A DNA stretch of 64,000 bases from Plantibacter elymi (nom. nud.). GTDB taxonomy: Bacteria; Actinomycetota; Actinomycetes; Actinomycetales; Microbacteriaceae. The stretch covers positions 496,001-560,000 of the forward strand of contig NZ_FXWJ01000004.1 in assembly GCF_900177795.1 (NCBI RefSeq), given 5' to 3'. This document shows positions 34,036 to 43,274 of this stretch, in pieces; the stretch's first letter is position 1; every line of letters begins with the position of its first letter. The position numbers and the translations under genes were made by a program. A model generated the notes under the pieces. It saw nothing but the letters and a program-made list of their open reading frames with translations, did no database searches and was not told the DNA's origin.

Positions 34036-35289
34036 ATGAAAACCCTCATCCTCGACGACGACCCCACCGGCACGCAGTCGGCCTCCGGCGTCGACGTCCT
34101 GCTCGAGTGGGACGCCGACCTCATCGAGCAGGCCCTCGACGAAGCCGACGCGGTCTACCTGCTCACCAACACCCGCGCCGTCCCTGAGGAGGAGGCAGTC
34201 GCGCTCCTCGAACGCACTCGAACCGAGGCGGAGGAGGCGGGACGCCGTCTCGGCGAGCGGGTGCACATCGTCCTCCGAGGAGACTCGACCCTGCGCGGGC
34301 ACGTGTTCCCCGAGACCGCGGTCTTCACCGGGGACCGCAGCGTCATCGTGTTCGTTCCGGCCTTCCCAGAGGGCGGGCGCACGACGATCGACGGCACCCA
34401 CTACGTCCGGATCGGTGACGAGACGCTGCCGGCCCACGAGACGGAGTACGCCCAGGACCCCGTGTTCCCGTTCCGCTCGGGACACCTGCCGGACTACGTG
34501 CGCGAACAGTCCGGGCGGGAGGCCGCCCACTTCGGTCTGGCGGATCTCCGCGACGGCGCCGCCGAGTTCCGTGCAGCTCTCCGCGATGCCGTTCCCGGAA
34601 CGGTGCTCCTTCCGGACGCGGAGACCGGAGACGACGTCCGGGTCATCGCGCAGGCCATCACGACGGCATGGGCCGACGGAGCCGACGTGGTCGTCCGGTC
34701 CGCGTCCCCCCTCGCTGCGGCCATCGCGGGCGTCGAGAGCGACGGCCTCCTCCCCTCGCCGCTCGTCGCGAAGCCGGTCGCCGCGCTCCTCGTCTGCGGC
34801 TCCCACACCATCGGTGCGACGCGACAGCTCGCGCCCGTCGAGGCGGCGTTCGGCCCCGCTGAGATCGTCCCGACGAGCGACGCCCTCCAGGATGCCGTCG
34901 CCACCGGACGGGCCGTGGCGGAGGTCGCTCGAGCGAGACTCGCCGCGACGGGGTTCGCCGCGATCTCGTCCGAGCGGGAACGGGACGCCTCGCACAACAC
35001 GCTCGACCACGGCGAGCGGGTGATGACCGCACTGACGTCGGCGACCGCTGCGCTCCGAGGATCGGTGGAGGTCGTCGTGTCGAAGGGCGGCATCACCTCC
35101 GCCGAGGTCGCCCGGGTCGGCCTCGGCGCCAGGCGCGCGCGCGTCCTCGGACAAGTGCTGCCCGGGGTCTCGGTGTGGAGCGTGGTGACACCCGAGGACG
35201 AGGAGAAGCTCTACGTGGTCGTCCCGGGCAACGTCGGCGACCCGTCGACGATCGTCGACGTCCTTGCAGCGCTCGGCCGGACCGCCTAG
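34036..35289 (+). CDS. Four-carbon acid sugar kinase family protein (DUF1537)
   Basis: This is a 417-residue kinase of the OtnK/LtnK/OiaK family, which phosphorylates oxo-acid sugars at the terminal hydroxyl. The N-terminus LILDDDPTGTQSASG is the diagnostic substrate-binding motif. RGDSTLRGHVFPE follows. The C-terminal ATP part includes LVCGSHTIGATRQL, SKGGITSAEVARVGLGARRARVLGQVLPGVSVW and VVVPGNVGDPSTIV. It closes the acid-sugar operon. Its product would need an aldolase, decarboxylase or the transketolase to be split. No OtnC or OtnI gene is nearby. Confidence 0.93.
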   Translation: MKTLILDDDPTGTQSASGVDVLLEWDADLIEQALDEADAVYLLTNTRAVPEEEAVALLERTRTEAEEAGRRLGERVHIVLRGDSTLRGHVFPETAVFTGDRSVIVFVPAFPEGGRTTIDGTHYVRIGDETLPAHETEYAQDPVFPFRSGHLPDYVREQSGREAAHFGLADLRDGAAEFRAALRDAVPGTVLLPDAETGDDVRVIAQAITTAWADGADVVVRSASPLAAAIAGVESDGLLPSPLVAKPVAALLVCGSHTIGATRQLAPVEAAFGPAEIVPTSDALQDAVATGRAVAEVARARLAATGFAAISSERERDASHNTLDHGERVMTALTSATAALRGSVEVVVSKGGITSAEVARVGLGARRARVLGQVLPGVSVWSVVTPEDEEKLYVVVPGNVGDPSTIVDVLAALGRTA

Positions 35290-35657
35290 CGCCCGAGGAT
35301 CTCCGACGCGTTGTGGTCGATCCACGCCATCAACGGCATCAGGTGCTCATTGAGGTCGCGACCCCGGTCGCTCAGGCTGTACTCGACACGGGGCGGGATC
35401 TCGGGGTGCGCGACGCGGACGACGAGGCCGTCCTCCTCGAGCGTGCGGAGCGTCTGGGCCAGCATCTTCTCGCTGATGCCCTGGACCACCCGTCGCAGCT
35501 CACCCCAGCGATGGGTGCCGTCGGACAGCGCCAGGAGGACGAGGACGCCCCATTTGCTGGTCACGTGGTCGAGCACCGTGCGCGAGGGGCAGGCGGCCGG
35601 CAGGATGCCGTCGGTGAATCCGGGGCGTCTTCCCAGCTGCGTGTCTACGCTCGTCAT
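35286..35657 (-). CDS. HxlR-family winged-helix regulator
   Basis: This is a 123-residue single-domain regulator. The N-terminal Cys in AACPSRTVLDHVTSKWGVLVLLAL is the redox-sensing position of QorR/HypR-like members. GELRRVVQGISEKMLAQTLRTLEEDGLVVR and EYSLSDRGRDLNEHL complete the HTH and wing. It converges on the kinase gene with a 4-nt overlap and is divergent from the quinone reductase-like gene, a standard HxlR target. Response to electrophiles or disulfide stress is inferred. Confidence 0.92.
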   Translation of the reverse strand: MTSVDTQLGRRPGFTDGILPAACPSRTVLDHVTSKWGVLVLLALSDGTHRWGELRRVVQGISEKMLAQTLRTLEEDGLVVRVAHPEIPPRVEYSLSDRGRDLNEHLMPLMAWIDHNASEILGR

Positions 35658-35668
35658 GGCTCATTCCT

Positions 35669-35684
35669 TACTCGTCGGACAGTA
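35669..35684. promoter_or_regulatory. Candidate HxlR operator
   Basis: TACTCGTCGGACAGTA is a TACT-N8-AGTA dyad 12 nt upstream of the hxlR start. A looser TACT...AGTA pair lies at 35702-35720 on the reductase side. HxlR-type regulators often use such TACT/AGTA half-sites. Binding is inferred from position only. Confidence 0.4.
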
Positions 35685-35773
35685 GCTTACCTCAAAGTGG
35701 GTACTGCAGATCGGGAAGTAATGTGATCGGAAGCGGGTTCCTCCTCAGCGAACCCCATCGAAAGGACCCTCAC

Positions 35774-36631
35774 ATGTCTCTCGTCGTCACCGGAGCCACC
35801 GGCCAGCTCGGCCACCTCGTCGTCGAGCACCTGCTCGCCCGCGGCACCGACCCCGCCACCATCGTCGCCACCGGCCGCCGGACCGAGGCGCTCGCCGATC
35901 TCGCCGCGCAGGGCGTCCGCACCGCGAAGGTCGACTTCGCCGACCCCGCCACCCTCGACGCCGCCCTCGAGGCCGGCGACACGGTCCTGCTCGTCTCCAG
36001 CAGCGAGGTCGGCCAGCGCGTCGCCCAGCACGCCGCGGCCATCGACGCCGCCAAGCGCGCCGGCGTCGCCCGCCTCGTCTACACGAGCGCGCTCCGGGCC
36101 GACACCTCCCCGCTGATCCTCGCCCCCGAGCACAAGGCGACCGAGGAGCTCATCCACGCGTCCGGCCTCCCCTTCACCATCCTCCGCAACGGCTGGTACA
36201 CCGAGAACTACGGCCAGTCCGTCGACCAGGCCAAGGCGACCGGATCGTTCGTCGGGAGCGTCGGCGACGGTCTCGTGTCGAGCGCGTCGCGCACCGACTA
36301 CGCGGAGGCGGCCGCCGTCGTCCTCACAACCGACGGCCACGAGGGCAAGGCCTACGAGCTCGCCGGCGACGTCGCGTGGTCGCACCCCGAGCTGGCGCAG
36401 GCGATCGGCGAGGTCGTCGGCCGCGAGGTCGTCTACCAGGACCTCTCCCCCGAGGACCACCTGAAGGCGCTGCTGGCCGCCGGTCTCGACGAGGGCACCG
36501 CGGGCTTCGTCGTCGCCCTCGACGGCAACACCCGCGACGGGCTCCTCGCCGACACGAGCGGCGACCTCGGTCGACTGATCGGGCGTCCGACGACGCCCCT
36601 GGTCGAAGGACTGCGCACGCTCGTCGCCTGA
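35774..36631 (+). CDS. NmrA-like SDR oxidoreductase (QorB-type NAD(P)H:quinone reductase)
   Basis: This is a 285-residue atypical short-chain dehydrogenase. The nucleotide-binding motif is VVTGATGQLGHLVVEHLL, followed by VATGRRTEALADL. The middle part has ARLVYTSALRAD, then PEHKATEELIHASGLPFTILRNGWYTENY, highly typical of QorB. A YxxxK catalytic pair is not obvious, as in NmrA-like relatives. It is divergent from the HxlR regulator. GAAAGGACC lies upstream of the ATG. The likely role is reducing quinones to relieve electrophile stress. Confidence 0.9.
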   Translation: MSLVVTGATGQLGHLVVEHLLARGTDPATIVATGRRTEALADLAAQGVRTAKVDFADPATLDAALEAGDTVLLVSSSEVGQRVAQHAAAIDAAKRAGVARLVYTSALRADTSPLILAPEHKATEELIHASGLPFTILRNGWYTENYGQSVDQAKATGSFVGSVGDGLVSSASRTDYAEAAAVVLTTDGHEGKAYELAGDVAWSHPELAQAIGEVVGREVVYQDLSPEDHLKALLAAGLDEGTAGFVVALDGNTRDGLLADTSGDLGRLIGRPTTPLVEGLRTLVA

Positions 36632-36658
36632 GCCGCGTCGATATCTCCTGCAGTCAGC

Positions 36659-36686
36659 CGGGCCCGGAGCGCATGCTCCGGGCCCG
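36659..36686 (+). terminator. Hairpin terminator after the quinone reductase gene
   Basis: CGGGCCCGGAGC (36659-36670) pairs with GCTCCGGGCCCG (36675-36686) around a 4-nt loop. Downstream, TATGCT at 36769-36774 is a candidate -10 for the amidohydrolase operon. Confidence 0.75.
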
Positions 36687-36844
36687 TTCGCGTGCGCTGA
36701 CGCCACGGCTGGAGGAATCCGTTGCAGAAACGCGATCCGACGCACGAATCCGTCACCTCGATCCGGGTTATGCTCTCGATACCGCTAGCGCGCCGAGGAT
36801 GACGCGCCGGCCAGACGGCACCACCGACGCTTCGAGCAGGTGAT

Positions 36845-38548
36845 ATGACGAGCAACGCGGACACGGTCTTCACCGGAGGCACCGTCTTCCGGAACGCCCT
36901 GCTCACGCCGCAGTCCGGAGCCGTCGCCGTCTCCGACGGCCGGATCGTCGCCCTCGACGCCGACGCACACGCGGCGATCGGTCCCGACACCGAGATCGTG
37001 GACCTCCGAGGCGGTCTGCTGCTGCCCGGCTTCGTCGACGCGCACGTCCATCCGATCGAGGCCGGACTCGAACAGCTCGCGTGCGACCTGTCGGCCGAGC
37101 GCACCCCCGAGGAGTACCTCGCCACGATCGCCGCCTACGCCGAGGCCCACCCCGAGCGCCCGTGGATCGTCGGCGGCGGCTGGCAACAGGCCGCCTTCCC
37201 CGGCGGCACCCCGCTCGCCGCGGACCTCGACCGAGTGGTGCCGCACCGCCCCGTCTTCCTCCAGAACCGCGACCACCACGGCGCCTGGGTGAACACCGCG
37301 GCACTCCGTCTCGCCGGCATCGACCACACCACACCGGACCCCGCCGACGGCCGGATCGAGCGGGACGCGGACGGCACCCCGAACGGCATGCTCCACGAGG
37401 GTGCCCGCTCGCTCGTGTCGCGGTTCGTCCCCGTCGACACCGACGAGGACGTCGCGGCCGCCCTCGTCGCAGCCCAGCAGACCCTCCACGGCTTCGGTGT
37501 CACCGGCTGGCAGGACGCGATCGTCGGCGACTACGGCAGCCACACCGACACGAGCGACGCCTACCTGCAGGCGATGGCGGACGGGTCGCTCGTCAGCGAC
37601 GTCGTGGGGGCGCTCTGGTGGGACCGGGATCGTGGGCTCGAGCAGATCGACGACCTCATCGCACGCCGCGACGCGATCGCACGCCGCGCCGCAGCCCTCG
37701 GGACGACGACCGGGCGCTTCACCGCGGGCACCGTCAAGATCATGCAGGACGGCATCCCCGAGAACCGGACCGCCGCGATGATCGACCCCTACCTCCGCAC
37801 CTGCCACTGCGGTGACACCGCTCCCGAGCACGGCATCTCCTTCCTGGAGCCCGCGATCCTCGTCGAGGCGGTCACGAGGCTCGACGCCGCGGGGTTCCAG
37901 GTCCACTTCCACGCGATCGGCGACCGGGCGGTCCGCGAGTGCCTCGACGCCCTCGAGGCAGCGCGGGACAGCAACGGCGAGAGCGACAACCGGCACCACA
38001 TCGCGCACGTGCAGATCGTCCACCCCGACGACCTGCCGCGGTTCGCCCGACTCGGCGTCACGATGAACATGCAGGCACTCTGGGCCACGTGGGAGCCTCA
38101 GATGCTCGAGCTGAACCTGCCCCTGCTCGGCGATGAACGCGCCTCCTGGCAGTATCCGTTCGGCGATGCTGCACGACTCGGCACTCTGCTCTGCGCCGGA
38201 TCGGACTGGCCCGTCACGACCCCCGATCCGTGGCAGGCCCTGCACGTGGCCGTCAACCGGACGCTCCCGGCCGACGACCCCGATCACCACGCCGAACCGC
38301 TGAACCCCGGACAGTCGCTGACGCTCGGAGCCGCGATCGCCGCGTACACGCGCGGGTCCAACCGGATCGACCACCGCGACGACACCGGCGTGATCGAGGT
38401 CGGCGCCGTCGCAGACCTCGTCCTCGTCGATCGTGACCCGTTCGCCGGTCCCACCACCGAGATCGCGCACACCAGGACCGTCGGGACCTGGATCGCCGGA
38501 CGCCGCGTCTTCACCTCCACCACCACATCAACCGAGCAAGGAACCTGA
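36845..38548 (+). CDS. YtcJ-like amidohydrolase
   Basis: This is a 567-residue metal-dependent amidohydrolase of the amidohydrolase-3 group. FVDAHVHPIEAGL holds the HxH metal ligands, VHFHAIGDRAVRECL and HHIAHVQIVHP add histidines, and LLCAGSDWPVTTPDPWQAL carries the catalytic Asp. The small beta-sandwich is formed by the first 55 and last 50 residues (VGAVADLVLVDRDPFA). It starts an operon with a polar amino-acid ABC importer, so it may hydrolyse an N-acyl or formyl amino acid or amide once imported. The substrate is unknown. Confidence 0.87.
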   Translation: MTSNADTVFTGGTVFRNALLTPQSGAVAVSDGRIVALDADAHAAIGPDTEIVDLRGGLLLPGFVDAHVHPIEAGLEQLACDLSAERTPEEYLATIAAYAEAHPERPWIVGGGWQQAAFPGGTPLAADLDRVVPHRPVFLQNRDHHGAWVNTAALRLAGIDHTTPDPADGRIERDADGTPNGMLHEGARSLVSRFVPVDTDEDVAAALVAAQQTLHGFGVTGWQDAIVGDYGSHTDTSDAYLQAMADGSLVSDVVGALWWDRDRGLEQIDDLIARRDAIARRAAALGTTTGRFTAGTVKIMQDGIPENRTAAMIDPYLRTCHCGDTAPEHGISFLEPAILVEAVTRLDAAGFQVHFHAIGDRAVRECLDALEAARDSNGESDNRHHIAHVQIVHPDDLPRFARLGVTMNMQALWATWEPQMLELNLPLLGDERASWQYPFGDAARLGTLLCAGSDWPVTTPDPWQALHVAVNRTLPADDPDHHAEPLNPGQSLTLGAAIAAYTRGSNRIDHRDDTGVIEVGAVADLVLVDRDPFAGPTTEIAHTRTVGTWIAGRRVFTSTTTSTEQGT

Positions 38549-38549
38549 C

Positions 38550-39443
38550 ATGAAGAACCGATACCTGCTCCCGGCCGCACTCACGGCCGCCGCCGCGCTG
38601 CTGCTCACCGGCTGCGTCAACAACGAGGTCGCCACGCCCGACGCCACCGGCTCCACGGCCGCGGTGACCGTCGACAAGGCCGCCGAGGCCCTGCTCCCCG
38701 ACGACATCCGTCAGGCCGGCAAGCTCATCCTCGGCACCGACGCGACCTACGCGCCCAACGAGTTCAAGGACGCGAACGGCGACCCGATCGGTTGGGAGAT
38801 CGAGCTCGCCGACGCGATGGCCGGCAAGCTCGGCCTCACCACCGACTACCAGGTGGCGAAGTTCGACAACATCATCCCGAGCATCACCGGTGGCAAGTAC
38901 GACGTCGGGTTGTCGTCCTTCTTCGACACCAAGGAGCGTCAGCAGCAGGTCGACATGGTCGACTACTTCACGGCCGGGATCCAGTGGGCGACCCTGGCGG
39001 GCAAGTCCGTCGACCCCGACAACGCCTGCGGGCTGAAGGTCGCCGTCCAGAACGGTACGACGGAGGCCCTCGACGACGTCCCCGCCAAGTCGCAGGCCTG
39101 CACGGACGCCGGCAAGCCCGCGATCGAGGCCCTCGGCTACGACACGCAGGACGAGGCGACGGCCGCGGTCACGCTCGGCCGCGCCGACGCGATGACCGCC
39201 GACTCCCCGGTCGTCCAGTACGCCGTCCAGCAGAGCGACGGGAAACTCGAACTCTCCGGTGACGTCTACTCGACCTTCCTCTACGGCATGCCGATCGCGA
39301 AGGACCGCGGCGACCTCGGCAAGGCCCTCCAAGCCGCCCTGCAGTCCCTCATGGACGACGGCACCTACGGCTCGATCCTGAGCAAGTGGGGCGTCGAGTC
39401 CGGCGCCATCGACAAGATCGACATCAACGGCGCGACGAGCTGA
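38550..39443 (+). CDS. Polar amino-acid-type ABC substrate-binding lipoprotein
   Basis: This is a 297-residue SBP_bac_3 lipoprotein with a lipobox LTGC (Cys22). [37 protein letters not shown] opens the ligand-binding fold. [19 protein letters not shown] and [13 protein letters not shown] are typical family segments. [15 protein letters not shown] carries a ligand-binding Asp. It starts 1 nt after the amidohydrolase stop, which suggests a shared message. The ligand may be the amidohydrolase's substrate or product. Confidence 0.92.
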   Translation: MKNRYLLPAALTAAAALLLTGCVNNEVATPDATGSTAAVTVDKAAEALLPDDIRQAGKLILGTDATYAPNEFKDANGDPIGWEIELADAMAGKLGLTTDYQVAKFDNIIPSITGGKYDVGLSSFFDTKERQQQVDMVDYFTAGIQWATLAGKSVDPDNACGLKVAVQNGTTEALDDVPAKSQACTDAGKPAIEALGYDTQDEATAAVTLGRADAMTADSPVVQYAVQQSDGKLELSGDVYSTFLYGMPIAKDRGDLGKALQAALQSLMDDGTYGSILSKWGVESGAIDKIDINGATS

Positions 39444-39445
39444 CC

Positions 39446-40417
39446 ATGAGCGACTCCAGAACGACCGGCACGGCGTCCGCGCCCCCGGTGCCGTTGAAGG
39501 TCGTCAAGCTCCGCCATCCGTGGCGGAACGTGTTCGCGGTCATCATCGTGCTGTTGCTCGTCGCCTTCGTGGTCGACGCGGCGACGCGGCCGGCGTACGA
39601 CTGGCCGGCCGTGGGCAAGTACGTCTTCGACCGGCGGATCACCATGGCAGCGCTCATCACGCTGCAGCTGACGGTGTACTCGATGATCGGCGCCATCGTC
39701 CTCGGCGTCGTGCTCGCGATCATGCGACTGTCGCCGAACCCGGTGCTCAAGGCCATCGCATGGGGCTTCGTCTGGCTGTTCCGCGGGACGCCGGTCTACG
39801 TGCAGCTGGTCTTCTGGGGCCTGCTCGCGACGATCTATCCGACGCTCAACATCGGCTTGCCGTTCCTCCCGCCGATCGCGCAGCTGCCGACGGACGCCGC
39901 GCTGAACACGTTCTGGATCGCCGTCATCGGGCTGGCGCTCAACGAGGCCGCCTACATGTCGGAGATCGTTCGCGCCGGTCTGCTGTCGGTGGACCGCGGA
40001 CAGGAGGAGGCGTCGACGGCGCTCGGGATGAGCTGGGCGCAGACGATGCGGCGGGTCATCCTGCCGCAGTCGATGCGGATCATCATCCCGCCGACCGGCA
40101 ACGAGGTGATCTCGATGCTCAAGACCACCTCGCTCGTGACGGCCGTCCCGTTCACGCAGGAGCTCTACACGAGGTCTCGGGACATCTCGTCCGAGACGTT
40201 CAACCCGATCCCGTTGCTCATCGTCGCGTCACTCTGGTACCTGCTGTTCACCTCGATCCTGATGGTGGGCCAGTACTTCCTGGAGAAGCGGTTCGCTCGC
40301 GGGCTCACCCGGATCGACGCAGGGGCACCGGTCACGACCGAGGCCATCCAGGTCCAGGAGGCCGAGGCGCGCGCCAAGCAGAGTCCCGCCGACGGCGAGA
40401 GCGGAGAACGACGATGA
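39446..40417 (+). CDS. Amino-acid ABC transporter permease
   Basis: This is a 323-residue permease of the HisM/GlnP type. TM1 is at about residues 28-46. The core begins [22 protein letters not shown]. The coupling EAA loop reads [57 protein letters not shown] is diagnostic. It probably forms a homodimer, since there is only one permease gene. A charged C-terminal tail follows the last helix. It overlaps the ATPase gene by ATGA. Confidence 0.93.
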   Translation: MSDSRTTGTASAPPVPLKVVKLRHPWRNVFAVIIVLLLVAFVVDAATRPAYDWPAVGKYVFDRRITMAALITLQLTVYSMIGAIVLGVVLAIMRLSPNPVLKAIAWGFVWLFRGTPVYVQLVFWGLLATIYPTLNIGLPFLPPIAQLPTDAALNTFWIAVIGLALNEAAYMSEIVRAGLLSVDRGQEEASTALGMSWAQTMRRVILPQSMRIIIPPTGNEVISMLKTTSLVTAVPFTQELYTRSRDISSETFNPIPLLIVASLWYLLFTSILMVGQYFLEKRFARGLTRIDAGAPVTTEAIQVQEAEARAKQSPADGESGERR

Positions 40418-41190
40418 CGATCACGGACACGACCGACATGGTCCGCGCCGAGGGCGTGGTGAAGTCCTTCGGCTCGAACACGGTCCTCAAGGACATCTCG
40501 CTCACGGTACGACGCGGCGAGGTGATGTGCCTGGTCGGGCCGTCGGGCTCCGGCAAGTCGACCTTCCTGCGCTGCATCAACCACCTGGAGCGGGTCGACG
40601 GCGGACGGTTGCTCGTCGAGGGTGACCTCATCGGCTACCGCGAGCGGGGCGACAAGCTCTACGAGTTGAAGCCCAAGGAAGCGGCGAAGCAGCGGCGCGA
40701 CATCGGCATGGTCTTCCAACGGTTCAACCTGTTCCCCCACATGACGGCGCTCGAGAACATCATCGAGGCGCCCATGCAGGTGAAGGGCCAACGGCGGGCG
40801 GTCGCCGAACAGCGCGGCCGGGAACTCCTGGACCGGGTCGGTCTGAGCGACAAGGCGGCTGCGTACCCCGGCCACCTGTCGGGCGGTCAGCAGCAGCGGG
40901 TCGCGATCGCGCGGGCCCTCGCGATGGATCCGAAGCTCATGCTGTTCGACGAGCCGACCTCGGCACTCGATCCGGAGCTGGTCGGCGAGGTCCTCGACGT
41001 CATGAAGGGGCTCGCGAAGGACGGCATGACCATGATCGTCGTGACGCACGAGATGGGGTTCGCCCGAGAGGTGGCCGACTCGCTCGTGTTCATGGACGGC
41101 GGCGTCGTCGTGGAGACGGGAGCGCCCCGCGAGGTGCTCGCCAACCCACAGCACGCCAGGACGCGGGCGTTCCTCTCGAAGGTGCTGTGA
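40414..41190 (+). CDS. Amino-acid ABC transporter ATP-binding protein
   Basis: This is a 258-residue GlnQ/HisP-type ATPase. Walker A is GPSGSGKST, the Q-loop [18 protein letters not shown], the signature LSGGQQQR, Walker [15 protein letters not shown] and the H-loop [14 protein letters not shown]. An insert around [25 protein letters not shown] is typical of this polar amino-acid family. It ends the amidohydrolase-SBP-permease-ATPase operon and is followed by a perfect terminator hairpin. Confidence 0.95.
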   Translation: MTITDTTDMVRAEGVVKSFGSNTVLKDISLTVRRGEVMCLVGPSGSGKSTFLRCINHLERVDGGRLLVEGDLIGYRERGDKLYELKPKEAAKQRRDIGMVFQRFNLFPHMTALENIIEAPMQVKGQRRAVAEQRGRELLDRVGLSDKAAAYPGHLSGGQQQRVAIARALAMDPKLMLFDEPTSALDPELVGEVLDVMKGLAKDGMTMIVVTHEMGFAREVADSLVFMDGGVVVETGAPREVLANPQHARTRAFLSKVL

Positions 41191-41194
41191 GCAA

Positions 41195-41238
41195 GAACGC
41201 CGCCCGCTCCCCCAGATCGGGGCGAGCGGGCGGCGTTC
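41195..41238 (+). terminator. Terminator of the amidohydrolase/ABC operon
   Basis: GAACGCCGCCCGCTC (41195-41209) is the exact inverse of GAGCGGGCGGCGTTC (41224-41238), a 15-bp stem with a 14-nt loop. It can also serve the opposing small gene at 41266-41484. Confidence 0.82.
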
Positions 41239-41265
41239 CACCCGAGGACGGGCGGGCGAAGGGGC

Positions 41266-41484
41266 TCAGTGGAGCTTCTTCTGGACTTCCTTCTGGGCCT
41301 TCGCCGTGGCCTTCTTCGCGTTCTTCACGGCCTTCTTGCGCGCCTTCTCGACGCGAGGGTCGTTCCAGAACTCTTCTGCGGCGTGCTTGATCTCGCGGTA
41401 CCGGGTGCGTCCGGCCTTCGCGCCGAGCGTGTAGGCACCGAAGGCGATGAGGCCGACGATGATGAGGAGGATCTTCTTACCCAT
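41266..41484 (-). CDS. Small Lys-rich single-TM protein of unknown function
   Basis: This is a 72-residue protein with TM at about residues 5-23 (ILLIIVGLIAFGAYTLGAKAG). A strongly basic, Ala/Lys-rich amphipathic helix follows (KKAVKNAKKATAKAQKEV). The topology suggests a membrane anchor with a positively charged cytoplasmic tail, resembling small YtxH-type stress proteins. It lies next to, and reads in the same direction as, the Asp23 envelope-stress operon. No function is assigned. Confidence 0.72.
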   Translation of the reverse strand: MGKKILLIIVGLIAFGAYTLGAKAGRTRYREIKHAAEEFWNDPRVEKARKKAVKNAKKATAKAQKEVQKKLH

Positions 41485-41635
41485 GGTGTTGCTCCCTCTC
41501 CCACGGATCGCCGTGGGGCGTTGATGTGTCCCGATGGTTCATCCCGCGACACTGGCATTCTGCGACGCGCGGCTGCGGATCAGCCGATTCGGACGGGGGC
41601 TTGCAATTGCACCGGCACGTCCGGATCAGTGACGG

Positions 41636-42259
41636 TCACTGGAGGACGCGCTTCGGCTTGGCGGCGCGGAAGCCGCCTCCGACCTCAACGAGGACGGGGA
41701 GCTCGACACCGAGCAGGCGGTCGAGCGATTCCACCGCCGTGCTGACGGTCTCCACCGCCGTGCGGGGCGAGACGCCGCGCCGGCAGGTGACGGCGACCTT
41801 GAGCGCCTGCGCCCGGTTCACGTCCCAGGCGGAGACGCGGACGGACGAGAACGCCTCGGTGTCGTCGAGCGCATCGCCGAGCGCGTTGGCCGCGACGTCC
41901 GTCTCGAGCACGATGTCGCCGTGCTCGACGGTCGCGCGATGCACGACGCCGGAACGGCCACGACCCTGGCGCAGGACGAACGAGATGAGCAGGGCGGCGA
42001 CGAGCACGAGGAGCACGATCCCGGCGATCGGGACGAGGACCGGGGGCGTCTGTCCGGCGTCCGCGCCGGGCACAGCGGCGAACGGGTTCCAGGCGAACCA
42101 GCCGTCGATCGTGTCGAGCACGGCGGCACGGTTGTCGCGCCACCAGTCGGCGACGACGGGCACGGTGACGACGGCGAGCGCCGCCGCCCCGAGCACGACG
42201 AACACGAGTCCGATGAGGAGGATGAGCAGACGGTTCAGTCCGCGGTTGGTGGAGTTCAC
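41636..42259 (-). CDS. AmaP-like alkaline shock membrane anchor protein
   Basis: This is a 207-residue protein with TM1 at about residues 9-35 and TM2 at about 73-95 around an extracytoplasmic loop. A cytoplasmic alpha/beta domain follows (VHRATVEHGDIVLETDVAANALGDALDD... to the end). In staphylococci and relatives AmaP anchors Asp23 at the membrane. Here it is the last of five overlapping genes containing two Asp23-type proteins. It overlaps the DUF6286 gene by 4 nt. The role at the cell envelope is inferred from family and context. Confidence 0.8.
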   Translation of the reverse strand: MNSTNRGLNRLLILLIGLVFVVLGAAALAVVTVPVVADWWRDNRAAVLDTIDGWFAWNPFAAVPGADAGQTPPVLVPIAGIVLLVLVAALLISFVLRQGRGRSGVVHRATVEHGDIVLETDVAANALGDALDDTEAFSSVRVSAWDVNRAQALKVAVTCRRGVSPRTAVETVSTAVESLDRLLGVELPVLVEVGGGFRAAKPKRVLQ

Positions 42260-42864
42260 TGTCCGACCTTCCCGTTCGACGAGATGGAGGTGGTCGCCCG
42301 GAGCGACGGCTGCAGGCCGAACGCGTCGAGGTCTGCGGCGACGGCGCGGTCGACCTCGGACCGGTCGACGGGCATGCCGCTGGCCGGGGTGATCCGGATC
42401 GCCGCGGTCCGGCGGCCGACGGCCACGGAGGTGCCGTCAGGATGCGTGGCAGCCGTCGTCGAAGCGCGCTGCGCGAGGGCCGACGCGATGACCTCGTCGT
42501 CGACGACCGCGAGCACGCGTCCGGTCGACAACAGGTGGCGGTGCCGACGTCCCGGTCCGAGCGCGATCCCGATGAGGATCACCCCGAGCAGGAGCAGGAG
42601 TGCCCCCGCGACACCGAGGATGACGGGCTGCGTCGTCGGCAGGCTGGCCGCGGCTCCCGGGATCTCCCCCGGGGCGACGAGGAGCGGGCGGACGCCGATG
42701 AGGGCGAGCACCGTCTCCACGGCGATCCAGAGCGCGACGAGCACGAGCAGGACCGCGAGGAGGATCGCGGCGGTCGAGCGCGGCGAGTGCAGTTCGCGAC
42801 GAGCCAGGCGCCGGAGCACCCTCGTCGGGCCGGCGACCGGGGTCGTGGCTGCGGTGGCGGTCAT
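42256..42864 (-). CDS. DUF6286 family membrane protein
   Basis: This is a 202-residue protein with TM1 at about residues 31-55 (STAAILLAVLLVLVALWIAVETVLALIG) and TM2 at about 80-102. Residues 110-200 form a soluble domain that resembles the Asp23/Gls24-type alpha-beta fold (DRSEVDRAVAADLDAFGLQPS). Such proteins occur almost only in actinobacterial asp23 clusters. The gene overlaps both neighbours by 4 nt. The function is unknown, probably part of an envelope-stress complex. Confidence 0.78.
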   Translation of the reverse strand: MTATAATTPVAGPTRVLRRLARRELHSPRSTAAILLAVLLVLVALWIAVETVLALIGVRPLLVAPGEIPGAAASLPTTQPVILGVAGALLLLLGVILIGIALGPGRRHRHLLSTGRVLAVVDDEVIASALAQRASTTAATHPDGTSVAVGRRTAAIRITPASGMPVDRSEVDRAVAADLDAFGLQPSLRATTSISSNGKVGQ

Positions 42865-43274
42865 GAGACCCGTCCTTCCTGGTCGATCTCGAGTCCGCTC
42901 ACGCGGATGGAGACGCGCGAGACGCTCGAACCGGACAACTGCTCGACGCGAGCGGCGATGGCACCGGTGGCGGCCGAGACGCGCTCGACGATGGAGCCCC
43001 CTGAGCGCTGGAGCGCGTCGGGGGTGGCCGAGACGCGCGCCAGTGGAATCGCACGCATCGGCGAGGTGACGATGAGCGCGAGTGCGCCCCGGTCGTCGGC
43101 GAGCTCGACCTTCACGCGTCCCGCCGGGACCCCGAGCGACTCGGCCGCGATGTTCACGGCGACGTGCTCGAGGGCCTTCGCGGTGATCCGCGTCCGGCCC
43201 GGCCCGCCGTGCGGGGGCACGACGGGCGCTTCGGCGACCGAGGGGACACCCCGGTCGAGGACGGCGGTGGTCAT
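42861..43274 (-). CDS. Asp23/Gls24-like protein (second copy)
   Basis: This is a 137-residue soluble protein. GRTRITAKALEHVAVNIAAESLGVPAGRVKVELADDRGALALIVTSP looks like the first half of an Asp23 fold. SIVERVSAATGAIAARVEQLSGSSVSRVSIRVSGLEI matches the second helix-strand pair. The 35-residue N-terminus is Pro/Gly-rich. It is more diverged than the first asp23 gene of the operon. It probably assembles with it. Confidence 0.78.
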   Translation of the reverse strand: MTTAVLDRGVPSVAEAPVVPPHGGPGRTRITAKALEHVAVNIAAESLGVPAGRVKVELADDRGALALIVTSPMRAIPLARVSATPDALQRSGGSIVERVSAATGAIAARVEQLSGSSVSRVSIRVSGLEIDQEGRVS

